Positions 1-9,106 of a stretch of 64,000 bases of DNA are shown here, piece after piece; the stretch's first letter is position 1; the number at the start of each line of letters is the position of its first letter. The stretch spans positions 2,418,001-2,482,000 of the forward strand of contig NZ_CP073637.1 of NCBI RefSeq assembly GCF_029962485.1, written 5' to 3'. Source of the stretch: Burkholderia cepacia. Its GTDB lineage: Bacteria > Pseudomonadota > Gammaproteobacteria > Burkholderiales > Burkholderiaceae. A model generated the notes under the pieces. The model was not told the DNA's origin, made no database searches, and saw only the letters and a list, made by a program, of their open reading frames with translations. The translations under genes were made by a program, and so were the position numbers.

Positions 1-748
1 ACCACAGCGCCGAGAAGACGAGGATGAAAGCGTATACCCAGATCATGGCGGCCGCGACGAACGGGAACAGCACCATCATCCAGACCGACGAGACCCACAC
101 GAAGGTCGGCACGGTGCCGAGCAGCCCGGTCGCGACGCCGATACCGATCAGCGGCCAGCGGTGCCGGCGCACGAGCGCGCGGCGCTCGTCGCGGCTCGCG
201 TGCAGCGCGAGCGCGTCGTAGGTCATCACGCGGTACGTGAGCCAGCCCCAGATCACCGGCGGCAGCAGCGCGAAGAACGGCGGGATCAGCCACAGCGGGA
301 TCGTGACGACGAGCAGCACGACGCCGACGAGCGCCGCGCCGAGCGAATTGAACGCGCTGCCGAAGAAGGTGCCGCCGCGCTTCGATTCGAGCGCCGCGAA
401 CTGCCGGTTCGACAGGTGCTTGATCACGACCGGCATCGAGATCGTCGCGATCAGCAGCAGCACCGTCAGCACGATCAGCGGGATCGCGAGCGACACGACC
501 ACGAACGGCGCGACGACCGCATGCAGCTGCGACATGCCGATCGCGTCGAACGCGCGATACAGCATGGCCGTCAGTACGAAGCCGTCGAGCGCGCCGCGCG
601 CGATATCCAGTAGCGTCTGCCACGAGAACCACAGCACGGCGCCCCAGAGCAGCGCCGAGACGACGAACGGCATCAGGGTGAGCCACAGCATGCGCGGGTG
701 CAGCGCGCTGGCGAGCGCCCGGACGAAAGAGCGCAGCAAGTCGTTCAT
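1..748 (-). CDS. EI24 domain-containing membrane protein (3' end cut by window edge)
   Basis: The minus-strand frame opens at ATG 748 and stays open for 249 codons to the window edge, so the C-terminus is missing. The product is strongly hydrophobic, with about five to six membrane segments broken by short polar loops (for example a loop near residues 112-125 rich in Lys, Arg and Glu). The pattern resembles the EI24/CysZ-like inner-membrane family (DUF540), in which CysZ members are sulfate transporters and many others have no known role. The family call rests on overall hydropathy and remembered similarity, not on a catalytic motif. It is the downstream neighbour of the desaturase gene but is separated from it by a strong terminator hairpin, so it probably has its own promoter. 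Confidence 0.7.
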   Translation of the reverse strand, partial: MNDLLRSFVRALASALHPRMLWLTLMPFVVSALLWGAVLWFSWQTLLDIARGALDGFVLTAMLYRAFDAIGMSQLHAVVAPFVVVSLAIPLIVLTVLLLIATISMPVVIKHLSNRQFAALESKRGGTFFGSAFNSLGAALVGVVLLVVTIPLWLIPPFFALLPPVIWGWLTYRVMTYDALALHASRDERRALVRRHRWPLIGIGVATGLLGTVPTFVWVSSVWMMVLFPFVAAAMIWVYAFILVFSALW

Positions 749-788
749 GCGAGCCTGTATCGACGGAGAAAAACGGGGAAAGGATAAA

Positions 789-830
789 CCACACGGCCCG
801 CATGCGCCGAAGCGCATGCGGGCCGTGTGG
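789..830 (-). terminator. Intrinsic terminator downstream of the desaturase-like gene
   Basis: A perfect 18-bp inverted repeat (789-806 with 813-830) with a 6-base loop lies 29 bp past the stop of the desaturase gene. Read on the minus strand it is followed by a T-rich stretch (complement of 778-788). It isolates the EI24-type gene from the operon above it. Confidence 0.8.
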
Positions 831-859
831 GAATGCCGTTCAACGGGAGCGGAATCGCG

Positions 860-1834
860 TCAGGCCGACGCCGCGCCGCGCTTGGCGGGGAACAGGCGCC
901 GGAAGATCCGCACGAACGCGAGGCCGTGCTGCGACCAGAAGCCGTCGCCGTAGGACACGCCCTCGACCTGCTCGCGGATGCCGGTCGGCTCGACCGTGCG
1001 GTTCCACGAGGCGGTGCCGAACATCATGTCCCACCACGGAAACAGCACGCCGAAATTGCAGCCGTACTTGGTGCCTTCGTGACCGTAGCCGACCGCGTGG
1101 TGGCGCCGGTGGAAGATCGGGCTGACGAGCAGGCGCTCGCCGAGCCAGCCGAACGACAGGCGCGCATTCGTATGCTGGATGCTCTGCATGAAGTTCGTGA
1201 ACGCGGTCAGCACGACGAACTGCGACGGCGTCACGCCGATCACGAGCGCGATCGCCGCGAAGAAGCACGACTGGAGCACGTCGTCGAGCAGGTGGTTGCG
1301 GTCGTCGCACCACAGCGACATCTGCCGCTGGCTGTGATGGACCGCGTGCAGCTCCCACCAGATGCCGAACTTGTGCTGCCAGCGGTGATACCAGTAGCCG
1401 GCGAAATCGAGCACGACGAGGTAGATCGCGAACGAAATGATCGGCTTCGAGGTCACGCCCGGCCACAGATAGTCGAGGTTGACGTTCGCGACGCCATGCA
1501 GGCGCAGCCACGCCTGGAAGTTGTCGAACACCGGCTGCAGCGCGAAGAAGAAGAACAGCGTGTAGATGCCGAGCTTCGAGATCGCCGTGTAGATCACGTC
1601 GACCCGCACCGCGCGGCGGTTCTTCCAGCGTTCGACCGGCAGCAGCGCCTCGAGCGGGCGCAGCAATGCAAACATCAGCACCATCTGCAGCGCGCCGATG
1701 ATCACCCAGTACAGCGCGTCGTAGGTGTCCTCGTCATAGTCCATCAGGTTGAACTTGAAGAGGAGCGGCTGCACGACGTCGACGTACAGCCAGGTCTGGA
1801 TGTCCGACACGAACGCATCGATCAGGTGCAGCAT
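860..1834 (-). CDS. Sterol desaturase / fatty acid hydroxylase family protein
   Basis: Predicted 324-residue integral membrane di-iron oxygenase. The eight-histidine pattern of the fatty-acid-hydroxylase superfamily is visible: H150-xxx-H154, H163-xx-H166-H167 and H242-xx-H245-H246, set between hydrophobic segments (about residues 41-60, 85-105, 130-148 and 190-215). Known members insert or remove electrons at C-H bonds of sterols, fatty acids or carotenoids; the substrate here cannot be read. The start at 1834 was chosen because it begins with a hydrophobic family-like N-terminus and lies 16 bp after the stop of the beta-propeller gene; the 30 codons upstream overlap that gene and are Arg-rich shadow sequence. 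The two genes look like an operon. Confidence 0.85.
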   Translation of the reverse strand: MLHLIDAFVSDIQTWLYVDVVQPLLFKFNLMDYDEDTYDALYWVIIGALQMVLMFALLRPLEALLPVERWKNRRAVRVDVIYTAISKLGIYTLFFFFALQPVFDNFQAWLRLHGVANVNLDYLWPGVTSKPIISFAIYLVVLDFAGYWYHRWQHKFGIWWELHAVHHSQRQMSLWCDDRNHLLDDVLQSCFFAAIALVIGVTPSQFVVLTAFTNFMQSIQHTNARLSFGWLGERLLVSPIFHRRHHAVGYGHEGTKYGCNFGVLFPWWDMMFGTASWNRTVEPTGIREQVEGVSYGDGFWSQHGLAFVRIFRRLFPAKRGAASA

Positions 1835-1850
1835 CGTTCGCCTCCGCCCG

Positions 1851-2840
1851 TCACGCGCCGTTCGCCGCCTTCCACGGCGCGCGGTCGTAGAAGTAGATGC
1901 CGTGCGGCGAGCGGCCGACGGCAATCGTCTGCACCAGCTTGCGCGAGGCCAGGTCGATGATCCCGACCTTCTTCGCGAAGCGGAACGTCACCCACAGCGT
2001 CTTCTTGTCGGCGGACAGCTCCATGTCGTCGGGGCCCGGCAGCAGGCCGGTGATGTCGCCGACATTGGTGAGCGTGTTCTCGTCGATGATGCTGATCGTG
2101 TTCGCGACGCGATTGGTCACCGCGACATGCGTGCCGTCGGCGAGCGAGCGGAAGTTGTGCGCGCCCTTGCCCGTGTAGATCTGCTTGACGACCTTCTGGT
2201 TGCGCCAGTCGACGACCGCGACGTAATCCGCGCCCGTCATCCCGATGAGCAGGAATTTGTCGTCCGGCGTGAGCCACAGGCCGGCCGGCACCTTGCCGAC
2301 CTTCATCTTCCACTTGACCGTCTGCGTCGGCAGATCGATCGCCGCGATCTCGCCGGACACCTGCAGCGACACGAGCAGCGTCTTGCTGTCCTTCGTGAAC
2401 GCGAGGTGGCTCGGCATCACCGCGAGCGGCACGCGCTTCACGAGCTTCAGGTCGCGGCCGTCGTAGCCGTAGATGTCGACGCGATCGAGGCGCAGGCCGG
2501 CCGCCGCGAACCACTTGCGGTCGGGCGAGAAGCCGAGCTGGTAAGGATCGTCGATCCCTTCGACGGTACGCTGCAGCTTGCCCGTCTTCGGATCGAGGAA
2601 CATCAGGCTGTTCGAGACCGAATTTGCGACGATCAGCGACGAATTGTCGGGCGTCGCCATCAGGTGATGCGGCTCCTTGCCGGTCGGCATCGTGCTGACG
2701 ACCTCGCGGGTCTGCTGGTCGATCAGGGAAAGCGTCGCTTCGGCCGAATTGAGGACGATCACGTTATTCGCGTGTGCGGCGGGCGCCAGTACGGCGGCGG
2801 CCAGCGCGAGCGTGCGGCCGAGGGAAAGGAAAGTGCGCAT
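1851..2840 (-). CDS. Secreted YVTN-type beta-propeller protein
   Basis: 329 residues with a signal peptide (residues 1-24, ending AAHA before Asn-Asn), so the product is probably periplasmic. The rest is a chain of about seven blades of 40-45 residues with repeated patterns such as SLIDQQT, MFLDPKTGK, AAIDLPTQ, AVVDWRNQK and SIIDENTL, typical of the YncE/YVTN family. Such propellers bind partners or ligands, and some accompany PQQ-dependent dehydrogenases; no catalytic residues can be named. It is the first gene of a probable two-gene operon with the downstream hydroxylase-like gene, suggesting that the propeller supports an oxidative membrane reaction. This link is inferred from position only. 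Confidence 0.85.
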   Translation of the reverse strand: MRTFLSLGRTLALAAAVLAPAAHANNVIVLNSAEATLSLIDQQTREVVSTMPTGKEPHHLMATPDNSSLIVANSVSNSLMFLDPKTGKLQRTVEGIDDPYQLGFSPDRKWFAAAGLRLDRVDIYGYDGRDLKLVKRVPLAVMPSHLAFTKDSKTLLVSLQVSGEIAAIDLPTQTVKWKMKVGKVPAGLWLTPDDKFLLIGMTGADYVAVVDWRNQKVVKQIYTGKGAHNFRSLADGTHVAVTNRVANTISIIDENTLTNVGDITGLLPGPDDMELSADKKTLWVTFRFAKKVGIIDLASRKLVQTIAVGRSPHGIYFYDRAPWKAANGA

Positions 2841-2879
2841 GAAGACTCACGTCGTGGAACAACCGTCATTGTAAAACGT

Positions 2880-2900
2880 TCAACCGGCCGCACCGGTTGA
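2880..2900. promoter_or_regulatory. Inverted repeat upstream of the beta-propeller gene
   Basis: A perfect 8-bp inverted repeat (TCAACCGG, 5-base centre, CCGGTTGA) lies 40 bp upstream of the propeller gene start, at a position suited to an operator overlapping the promoter. No regulator gene is adjacent, so the binding protein is unknown. Confidence 0.4.
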
Positions 2901-2931
2901 CGGCGGTCGGCATTGCGCCACTTCGACGCAC

Positions 2932-2960
2932 GCCGCGGCGGCCGGATGAGCCGCCGCGGC
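2932..2960 (-). terminator. GC hairpin downstream of hrpA
   Basis: A 10-bp inverted repeat (2932-2941 with 2951-2960) with a 9-base loop lies 60 bp past the hrpA stop. It has no T-run on the minus strand, so termination is possible but not certain; it could equally act as an mRNA 3'-end stabiliser. Confidence 0.35.
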
Positions 2961-3020
2961 AGGCCCCGCGCGGCCGGCCGGGGCCGGCCGCCGGTATGGG
3001 CCCGGGAAGCCGATGTTGCG

Positions 3021-6000
3021 CTAGCGCTGCATCGACTCCCAGACCTTGTGCAGGCGCTTCACAGAGACAGGCATCGGCGTGCGCAGTTCCTGCGCGAACA
3101 GCGAAATCCGCAGCTCCTCCAGCAGCCAGCGGAATTCCGCGAGCCGCGGGTCGGCGACGCCGCCGCGCTGCGACACCGCGCGCTGGTACTGCTGGGCAAG
3201 CGGCAGCAGGTCGGCCGACTGCTTCGCGTCGCGCGCCGGATCGGCCTTCAGCTTGTCGATCCGCAGCGCGATGCCCTTCAGGTAGCGCGGGAAGTGCGCC
3301 AGTTGCGTGTACGGCGTGTCGATTACGAAGCGCTTGCCGACCAGCGCGGCGAGCTGCTGCTGCAGGTCCGCGTGCGCCTGCGCGAACGGCTTCGCCTGCG
3401 CAAGCTTCTTCACGAGCCCCGCATATTCGGCCAGGACCTGGCCGACCAGCCGCGCGATTTCCTGCGCGAGCAGGTTCAGGCGGCTCCGGCCCTCGTCGCG
3501 GCGTGCGTGGAAGCTCACGTCGTCGTCGGGCAGCGGGTCCTGCAGGCATGCGCGGTCGAGCGCCGTGTCGATCAGCTGGTCGCGCAGCTCGTCCTGCGTG
3601 CCGAGCGACATGTACTGCATCGCCATCTCGCGCAGGCCCGGCAGGTTCTTCTCGAGGAACTTGATCGGCTCCTTCAGCTGCAACGCGAACAACCGCCGCA
3701 GGCCGGCCCGGTGGATGCGCGCGGCCTCCTCCGGCGAATCGAACACCTCGACGTCGCAATGCGTGCCGCGGTCAACGAGCGCCGGGTAGCCGTACAGCGT
3801 CTGGCCGCGCCGGCGGATTTCCAGCAGCTCGGGCAGCTTGCCGAAATTCCAGGTCGTCAGGTTCTCGTACAGCGCCGTCGCGCCGGCTTCCGCCGGAGCG
3901 GCCGTCTGCGGCGCCGCGCCCTTGCCGGCCTTCGCGCTGCGACCGGCGGCACCGGCGGCACCGGCCGCACCAGCTGCCGCCGGCGTCTGGCCGATCGGCT
4001 GACCTGCATCGGCATCGCCGCCCGTCGCGATCGTCGACGCCGCCGCGATCTTCTGGAACTGCTGCTGCGCCTGCGCGCCAAGCTCCTGGCGAAGCTGCGC
4101 GAGATTGCGCCCCATCGCGAGCTGGCGGCCGTGCTCGTCGATCACCTTGAAGTTCATGAACAGGTGCGCGGGCAGCGTCTCGAGCTTGAAGTCGGCCGTC
4201 TTCATCGCGATTTGCGTCTCGCCGCGCACGTCGGCGATCAGCGCCTCGACGAGCCCGCCCGCGCCGAAGCGCTCGCGGCCCATCCGCTCGACGAAACCGG
4301 CCGCGTACTCGGGCAGCGGCACGCAGTGCCGGCGCAGCTTCTGCGGCAGCGACTTCAGCAGCAGTTGCACCTTTTCCTTCAGCATCCCCGGCACGAGCCA
4401 CTCGCAGCGGCGCGCGTCGACCTGGTTCAGCGCGTACAGCGGCACCGCGAGCGTCACGCCGTCGCGCGGCGTGCCGGGCTCGAAGTGGTACGTGAGCGCC
4501 ATCTCGACGCCGGCCATCGTCGCGCGCTTCGGGAACAGCTCGGTCGTCACGCCGGCCGCCTCGTGGCGCATCAGGTCGTCGCGCGACAGGTACAGCAGCC
4601 GTTGCTTGTCCTCCGACTGGCCGCCCTTCTTCACCTCGTCGCGATACCAGCGCTCGAACGCGACGCCCGTGTGGATCCCTTCCGGGATCGCCTGGTCGTA
4701 GTACGCGTAGATCAGCTCGTCGTCGACCAGCACGTCCTGGCGGCGCGACTTGTGCTCGAGCTGCTCGATGTCGGCGAGCAGCTTGCGGTTGTGCGCGAAG
4801 AACGGCAGTTTCGTGTCGAATTCGCCTTCGACCAGCGCGCCACGGATGAACAGCTCGCGTGCGCGTGCGGGATCCTGCTTGCCGAACGCGACGCGCCGGC
4901 GGTGGTAGATCGGCAGCCCGTACAGCGTCGCGCGTTCGTACGCGCTGACCTGCGCCGGTCGCTTTTCCCAGTGCGGCTCCGACAGTGATTTCTTCAACAG
5001 GTGCGCGCCGATCTTCTCGACCCATTCGGGCTCGATCTTCGCGAGGCAGCGCGCATACAGCCGGCTCGTCTCGACGAGCTCGGCCGCCATCACCCAGCGG
5101 CCGGCCTTCTTCGCGAGCACGGAGCCCGGCCACAGGTAGAACTTGATCCCGCGCGCGCCGAGATAGTGCGGATCGTCGTCGGCTTTCAGGCCGAGGTTGC
5201 CGAGCAGGCCCGTCAACAGGGCCAGATGGACCTGTTCATAGGTCGCCTCGACTTCGTTCAGCCGCCAGCCGTGCTCGCGCACGACGGTCAGCAGCTGCGA
5301 ATGGACGTCGCGCCACTCGCGCAGCCGCAGGTGCGACAGGAAGTTCTGCCGGCACGCGTCGATGAGCTGGCGATTCGACTTCTTGTGCGCGACGGCCTCT
5401 TCGAACCACGCCCAGATCTTCAGCCACTGCAGGAATTCGGAACGCTCGTCGGCAAACCGGCGGTGCGCCTGGTCGGCCTGCTCCTGCGCCTCGATCGGCC
5501 GGTCGCGCGGGTCCTGCACGGACAACGCGCTCGCGATGATCAGCACCTCGCGCAGCGACTGCTGGTCGCGCGCGGCGAGAATCATCCGGCCCACGCGCGG
5601 GTCGAGCGGCAGCCGCGCGAGTTCGCGGCCGAGCGGCGTCAGCGCGTTGTCGTCGTCGACCGCACCGAGTTCATTGAGCAGTTGATAGCCGTCCGCAATC
5701 GCACGGCCGGGCGGCGGCTCGAGGAACGGGAACGACTCGATCGCCGTCAGGTGCAGCGACTTCATCCGCAGGATCACCGACGCGAGCGACGAGCGCAGGA
5801 TTTCCGGATCGGTGAAGCGCGCACGCGCCTGGTAGTCGCTTTCCTCGTACAAGCGAATGCAAACGCCGTCGGCCACGCGGCCGCAACGGCCCGCGCGCTG
5901 GTTCGCGGCCGCCTGCGAGATCGACTCGACCTGCAACTGCTCGACCTTGTTCCGGTACGAATAGCGCTTCACGCGCGCGAGGCCCGTGTCGACCACGTAA

Positions 6001-7238
6001 CGGATGCCCGGCACCGTCAGCGACGTTTCGGCCACGTTGGTCGCGAGCACGATCCGGCGCGCATTCGACGCCTTGAACACCTTGTCCTGGTCGGCCGCCG
6101 AGAGCCGCGCGAACAGCGGCAGGATCTCGGTGTGTGGCGGATGGTGCTTGCGCAGCGCCTCGGCCGCCTCGCGAATCTCGCGCTCGCCGGGCAGGAACAC
6201 CAGCACGTCGCCGGGGCCTTCGCGGCACAGCTCGTCGACCGCGTCGACGATCGCGTCCATCAGGTCGCGCTCGGCTTCGCGCGCGGTCTTCACGCGGTCG
6301 CGGCCGCCCGTGCCTTCGGCATTCTTCACGGCCGGTCGATCCTCGGCCACCGGGCGGTAGCGCATCTCGACCGGATACAACCGCCCGCTCACCTCGATCA
6401 CGGGCGCTGGGCGCTCGTCGGTGCCGAAATGGCGCGCGAAGCGATCGGCGTCGATCGTCGCGGACGTGACGATCAGCTTCAGGTCCGGCCGCCGCGGCAG
6501 GATTTCCTTCAGGTAGCCGAGCAGGAAGTCGATGTTCAGGCTGCGTTCGTGCGCCTCGTCGATGATCAGCGTGTCGTACGCCTTCAGCAGCGGGTCGGTC
6601 TGCGTCTCGGCGAGCAGGATGCCGTCCGTCATCAGCTTCACGGACGCGCCCGGCGCGAGATTGTCGGTAAAGCGCACCTTGTAGCCGACCACCTCGCCGA
6701 ACGGCGTGCCGAGCTCCTCGGCGATCCGGCGGCCGGTCGACGATGCGGCGAGCCGGCGCGGCTGCGTATGGCCGATCAGGCCCGTGCCGCCGGCGCCGAG
6801 GCCGCGACCGAGGTCGAGACAGATCTTCGGCAACTGCGTGGTCTTGCCCGAGCCCGTTTCGCCGCAGACGATGACAACCTGATGACCGGCGATCGCGCGC
6901 GCGATTTCGTCGCGCCTGCCCGACACGGGCAGGCTTTCGGGGTACGTGATCGGCGGGACGGGATTCGGCGCGACGACAGCGCGCGGCGGACGCTCGCGGC
7001 GCGGTGGGCGCTCGCCCGTTGCCTGCGGTGCGCCCTTCGCGGCCGGCTGGCGCGCATCGCCGCGCCGTTCGTCACCGCGCGGCGCGCGCGGCGCGTGTGC
7101 CGGCGTGCCCGCCGGCTGGTCCTGCTGCTGGCGCGGCGGCTGGCCCTGCTGCCCGCGTGCATCGGCCGCACCATCCGGGTGCCGGGCCGACGGCGTATTG
7201 GCCCGCGTCGGCGCGGGACTTTTAGAAACATTCGACAT
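3021..7238 (-). CDS. hrpA: ATP-dependent RNA helicase HrpA (DEAH box)
   Basis: 1405 residues, slightly longer than the roughly 1300 of the Escherichia coli protein. Conserved motifs follow the expected order: GETGSGKT Walker A at 126-133, DEAH at 227-230, a SAT motif near 258, and QRAGRCGR near 450, then the helicase-associated and DUF3418-type C-terminal regions. HrpA unwinds RNA and resolves stalled or collided ribosomes. Two low-complexity regions are extra: a Pro/Arg/Gln-rich N-terminus of about 95 residues and an Ala/Gly-rich insertion near residues 1055-1120, both likely disordered. The start is 23 bp from the divergent argA start and has no visible Shine-Dalgarno sequence; see the shared -10 element. 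Confidence 0.97.
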   Translation of the reverse strand: MSNVSKSPAPTRANTPSARHPDGAADARGQQGQPPRQQQDQPAGTPAHAPRAPRGDERRGDARQPAAKGAPQATGERPPRRERPPRAVVAPNPVPPITYPESLPVSGRRDEIARAIAGHQVVIVCGETGSGKTTQLPKICLDLGRGLGAGGTGLIGHTQPRRLAASSTGRRIAEELGTPFGEVVGYKVRFTDNLAPGASVKLMTDGILLAETQTDPLLKAYDTLIIDEAHERSLNIDFLLGYLKEILPRRPDLKLIVTSATIDADRFARHFGTDERPAPVIEVSGRLYPVEMRYRPVAEDRPAVKNAEGTGGRDRVKTAREAERDLMDAIVDAVDELCREGPGDVLVFLPGEREIREAAEALRKHHPPHTEILPLFARLSAADQDKVFKASNARRIVLATNVAETSLTVPGIRYVVDTGLARVKRYSYRNKVEQLQVESISQAAANQRAGRCGRVADGVCIRLYEESDYQARARFTDPEILRSSLASVILRMKSLHLTAIESFPFLEPPPGRAIADGYQLLNELGAVDDDNALTPLGRELARLPLDPRVGRMILAARDQQSLREVLIIASALSVQDPRDRPIEAQEQADQAHRRFADERSEFLQWLKIWAWFEEAVAHKKSNRQLIDACRQNFLSHLRLREWRDVHSQLLTVVREHGWRLNEVEATYEQVHLALLTGLLGNLGLKADDDPHYLGARGIKFYLWPGSVLAKKAGRWVMAAELVETSRLYARCLAKIEPEWVEKIGAHLLKKSLSEPHWEKRPAQVSAYERATLYGLPIYHRRRVAFGKQDPARARELFIRGALVEGEFDTKLPFFAHNRKLLADIEQLEHKSRRQDVLVDDELIYAYYDQAIPEGIHTGVAFERWYRDEVKKGGQSEDKQRLLYLSRDDLMRHEAAGVTTELFPKRATMAGVEMALTYHFEPGTPRDGVTLAVPLYALNQVDARRCEWLVPGMLKEKVQLLLKSLPQKLRRHCVPLPEYAAGFVERMGRERFGAGGLVEALIADVRGETQIAMKTADFKLETLPAHLFMNFKVIDEHGRQLAMGRNLAQLRQELGAQAQQQFQKIAAASTIATGGDADAGQPIGQTPAAAGAAGAAGAAGRSAKAGKGAAPQTAAPAEAGATALYENLTTWNFGKLPELLEIRRRGQTLYGYPALVDRGTHCDVEVFDSPEEAARIHRAGLRRLFALQLKEPIKFLEKNLPGLREMAMQYMSLGTQDELRDQLIDTALDRACLQDPLPDDDVSFHARRDEGRSRLNLLAQEIARLVGQVLAEYAGLVKKLAQAKPFAQAHADLQQQLAALVGKRFVIDTPYTQLAHFPRYLKGIALRIDKLKADPARDAKQSADLLPLAQQYQRAVSQRGGVADPRLAEFRWLLEELRISLFAQELRTPMPVSVKRLHKVWESMQR

Positions 7239-7246
7239 GGGGGCGC

Positions 7247-7254
7247 ATTATAAT
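7247..7254. promoter_or_regulatory. Shared palindromic -10 element between hrpA and argA
   Basis: The 8-bp palindrome ATTATAAT contains the consensus TATAAT on both strands (plus 7249-7254, minus 7252-7247). It lies 7-8 bp from both the argA and hrpA start codons, so transcripts initiated from it would start at or very near the ATG in both directions. Neither side shows a clear -35 box at the usual 17-bp spacing. Confidence 0.55.
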
Positions 7255-7261
7255 CCCGCCC

Positions 7262-8641
7262 ATGAATTCCCAAACCGACCTCCCTCCCGCCCAGACCGGC
7301 GCCGCGACGCCGCCGGCCGCCGACGATTCGCCCGCCAGTCACGCGCAGTTCGTCGACTGGATGCGCTCCGTCGCGCCCTATATCCACAAGTTCCGCAACA
7401 GCACGTTCGTCGTGGGGTTTGGCGGCGAGGTGGTACAGCAGGGGCTGTTGAACGCGCTCGTGTCCGACATCGCGCTGCTGCAGGCGATGGGCATCCAGAT
7501 CGTGCTGGTGCACGGCTCGCGCCCGCAGGTCGAAGAGCAGCTGAGCCTGCATGGTGTCGAATCCGAGTTTTCGCACGGCCTGCGCATCACCGATGCGCGC
7601 GCGCTCGAATCCGCGAAGGAAGCGGCCGGCGAAGTGCGTCTCGACATCGAGGCCGCGATCAGCCAGGGTTTGCCGAACTCGCCGATGGCGCACGCGCACA
7701 TCAGCGTCGTGTCGGGCAACTTCGTGACCGCCCGGCCGGTGGGGATTCTCGACGGGGTCGATTTCGCGCACACGGGCATCGTGCGCAAGATCGACGCCGA
7801 ATCGATCCGTCATTCGCTCGCGAGCCGCAAGCTCGTGCTGCTGTCGCCGCTCGGTTTCTCGCCGACCGGTGAAGCGTTCAACCTGTCGATGGAAGACGTT
7901 GCGTCGGCGGCCGCGATCGCGCTGCGCGCCGACAAGATCATCTTCCTGACCGAAGCGCCCGGCATCGTCGACGACGAAGGCGAGCTGGTGCGCGAAATGT
8001 CGCTCGACGCGGCCGCCGAGCTGCTCGATTCCGGCAACGTCCAGGGCGACGACGCGTTCTTCCTGAAGCACTCGATCCGCGCGTGCCGCGGCGGCGTGAC
8101 CCGTGCCCACCTGATCCCGCAGTCGCTCGACGGCAGCATGCTGCTCGAACTGTTCCTGCACGACGGCGTCGGCACGATGATCTCGTACGAGAACCTCGAA
8201 AGCCTGCGCGAGGCGACGCCGGACGACGTCGGCGGCATCCTGTCGCTGATCGAGCCGCTCGAATCGGACGGCACGCTGGTGCGACGCGGCCGCCACCAGA
8301 TCGAACGCGACATCGACCACTTCTCGGTGATCGAGCACGATGGCGTGCTGTTCGGCTGCGCGGCGCTGTACCCGTACCAGCAGGAGAAGATCGGCGAGAT
8401 GGCGTGCCTGACGGTCGCGCCGGAAGCGCAAGGTTCGGGCGACGGCGAACGCCTGCTCAAGCGCATCGAGCAGCGCGCCCGCGCGCGCGGCCTCACGCAC
8501 ATCTTCGTGCTCACGACGCGCACCGAGCACTGGTTCCTCAAGCGCGGCTTCGTCAAGGTCAGCGTCGACGACCTGCCGGAAGACCGCCGCAAACTCTATA
8601 ACTGGCAGCGCAAGTCGCTCGTGCTGATGAAGCAGCTCTGA
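7262..8641 (+). CDS. argA: Amino-acid N-acetyltransferase (N-acetylglutamate synthase)
   Basis: Catalyses acetyl-CoA plus L-glutamate to N-acetylglutamate, the first step of arginine biosynthesis, in the cytoplasm. The 459-residue product has the classic two-domain form: an amino-acid-kinase fold (about residues 40-300, with VVGFGGE and VLVHGSRPQ as the nucleotide-fold loops) and a GNAT acetyltransferase domain (about 315-455, with [17 protein letters not shown] as the acetyl-CoA loop). Family members are feedback-inhibited by arginine through the kinase-like domain. The ATG at 7262 lacks a Shine-Dalgarno sequence and lies 7 bp after a consensus -10 box, so the mRNA may be leaderless. yggX follows after 50 bp. 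Confidence 0.96.
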
Positions 8642-8691
8642 GCGCAGGCACGACTGCCCTCCCCCCAGTTCGATTACAGGAGAAGTACACG

Positions 8692-8967
8692 ATGGCTCGA
8701 ATGATTCAATGCGCGAAGCTCGGCAAGGAAGCCGAAGGCCTCGATTTCCCGCCGCTGCCGGGCGAACTCGGCAAGCGCATTTACGAGAGCGTCTCGAAGG
8801 AAGCGTGGCAGGGCTGGCTCAAGCAGCAGACGATGCTGATCAACGAAAACCGCCTGAACATGGCCGACCCGCGCGCGCGCCAGTACCTGATGAAGCAGAC
8901 GGAAAAGTACTTCTTCGGCGACGGCGCGGACCAGGCGTCCGGCTACGTGCCGCCGACGGAAGGCTGA
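8692..8967 (+). CDS. yggX: Probable Fe(2+)-trafficking / oxidative damage protection protein
   Basis: 91 residues, the usual size for YggX. The N-terminal [15 protein letters not shown] segment with the conserved Cys7, and the internal [16 protein letters not shown] stretch, are family signatures. YggX protects Fe-S enzymes from oxidative damage and is thought to move iron in the cytoplasm. An AGGAGA ribosome-binding site precedes the ATG by a good distance. It lies 50 bp after argA on the same strand, a neighbourhood likely to be co-transcribed, and is followed directly by a strong terminator. Confidence 0.96.
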
Positions 8968-9017
8968 TGACTCGGCGCGCGCGGCTGGCAGCCTGCCGGC
9001 CACGCGCTCCAGGAAAG

Positions 9018-9052
9018 ACGGCACCGTGTTTCGCACGGTGCCGTTTTCTTTT
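9018..9052 (+). terminator. Intrinsic terminator after yggX
   Basis: A perfect 11-bp stem (9018-9028 with 9034-9044) with a 5-base loop is followed by TTTCTTTT. The A-rich left flank means it may also act on the convergent MFS gene. Confidence 0.9.
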
Positions 9053-9106
9053 GGCGATACGCGTCCGGTGCGCTCCGGCCTCCCGCGCGGCAGCCTTGCG
9101 GGCCGC

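Noticed and set aside
5001..7253. 750-codon open frame on the plus strand opposite hrpA
   Set aside because: It is Arg/Ala/Gln-rich, has no domain and mirrors the third-position GC of hrpA; hrpA has all helicase motifs.
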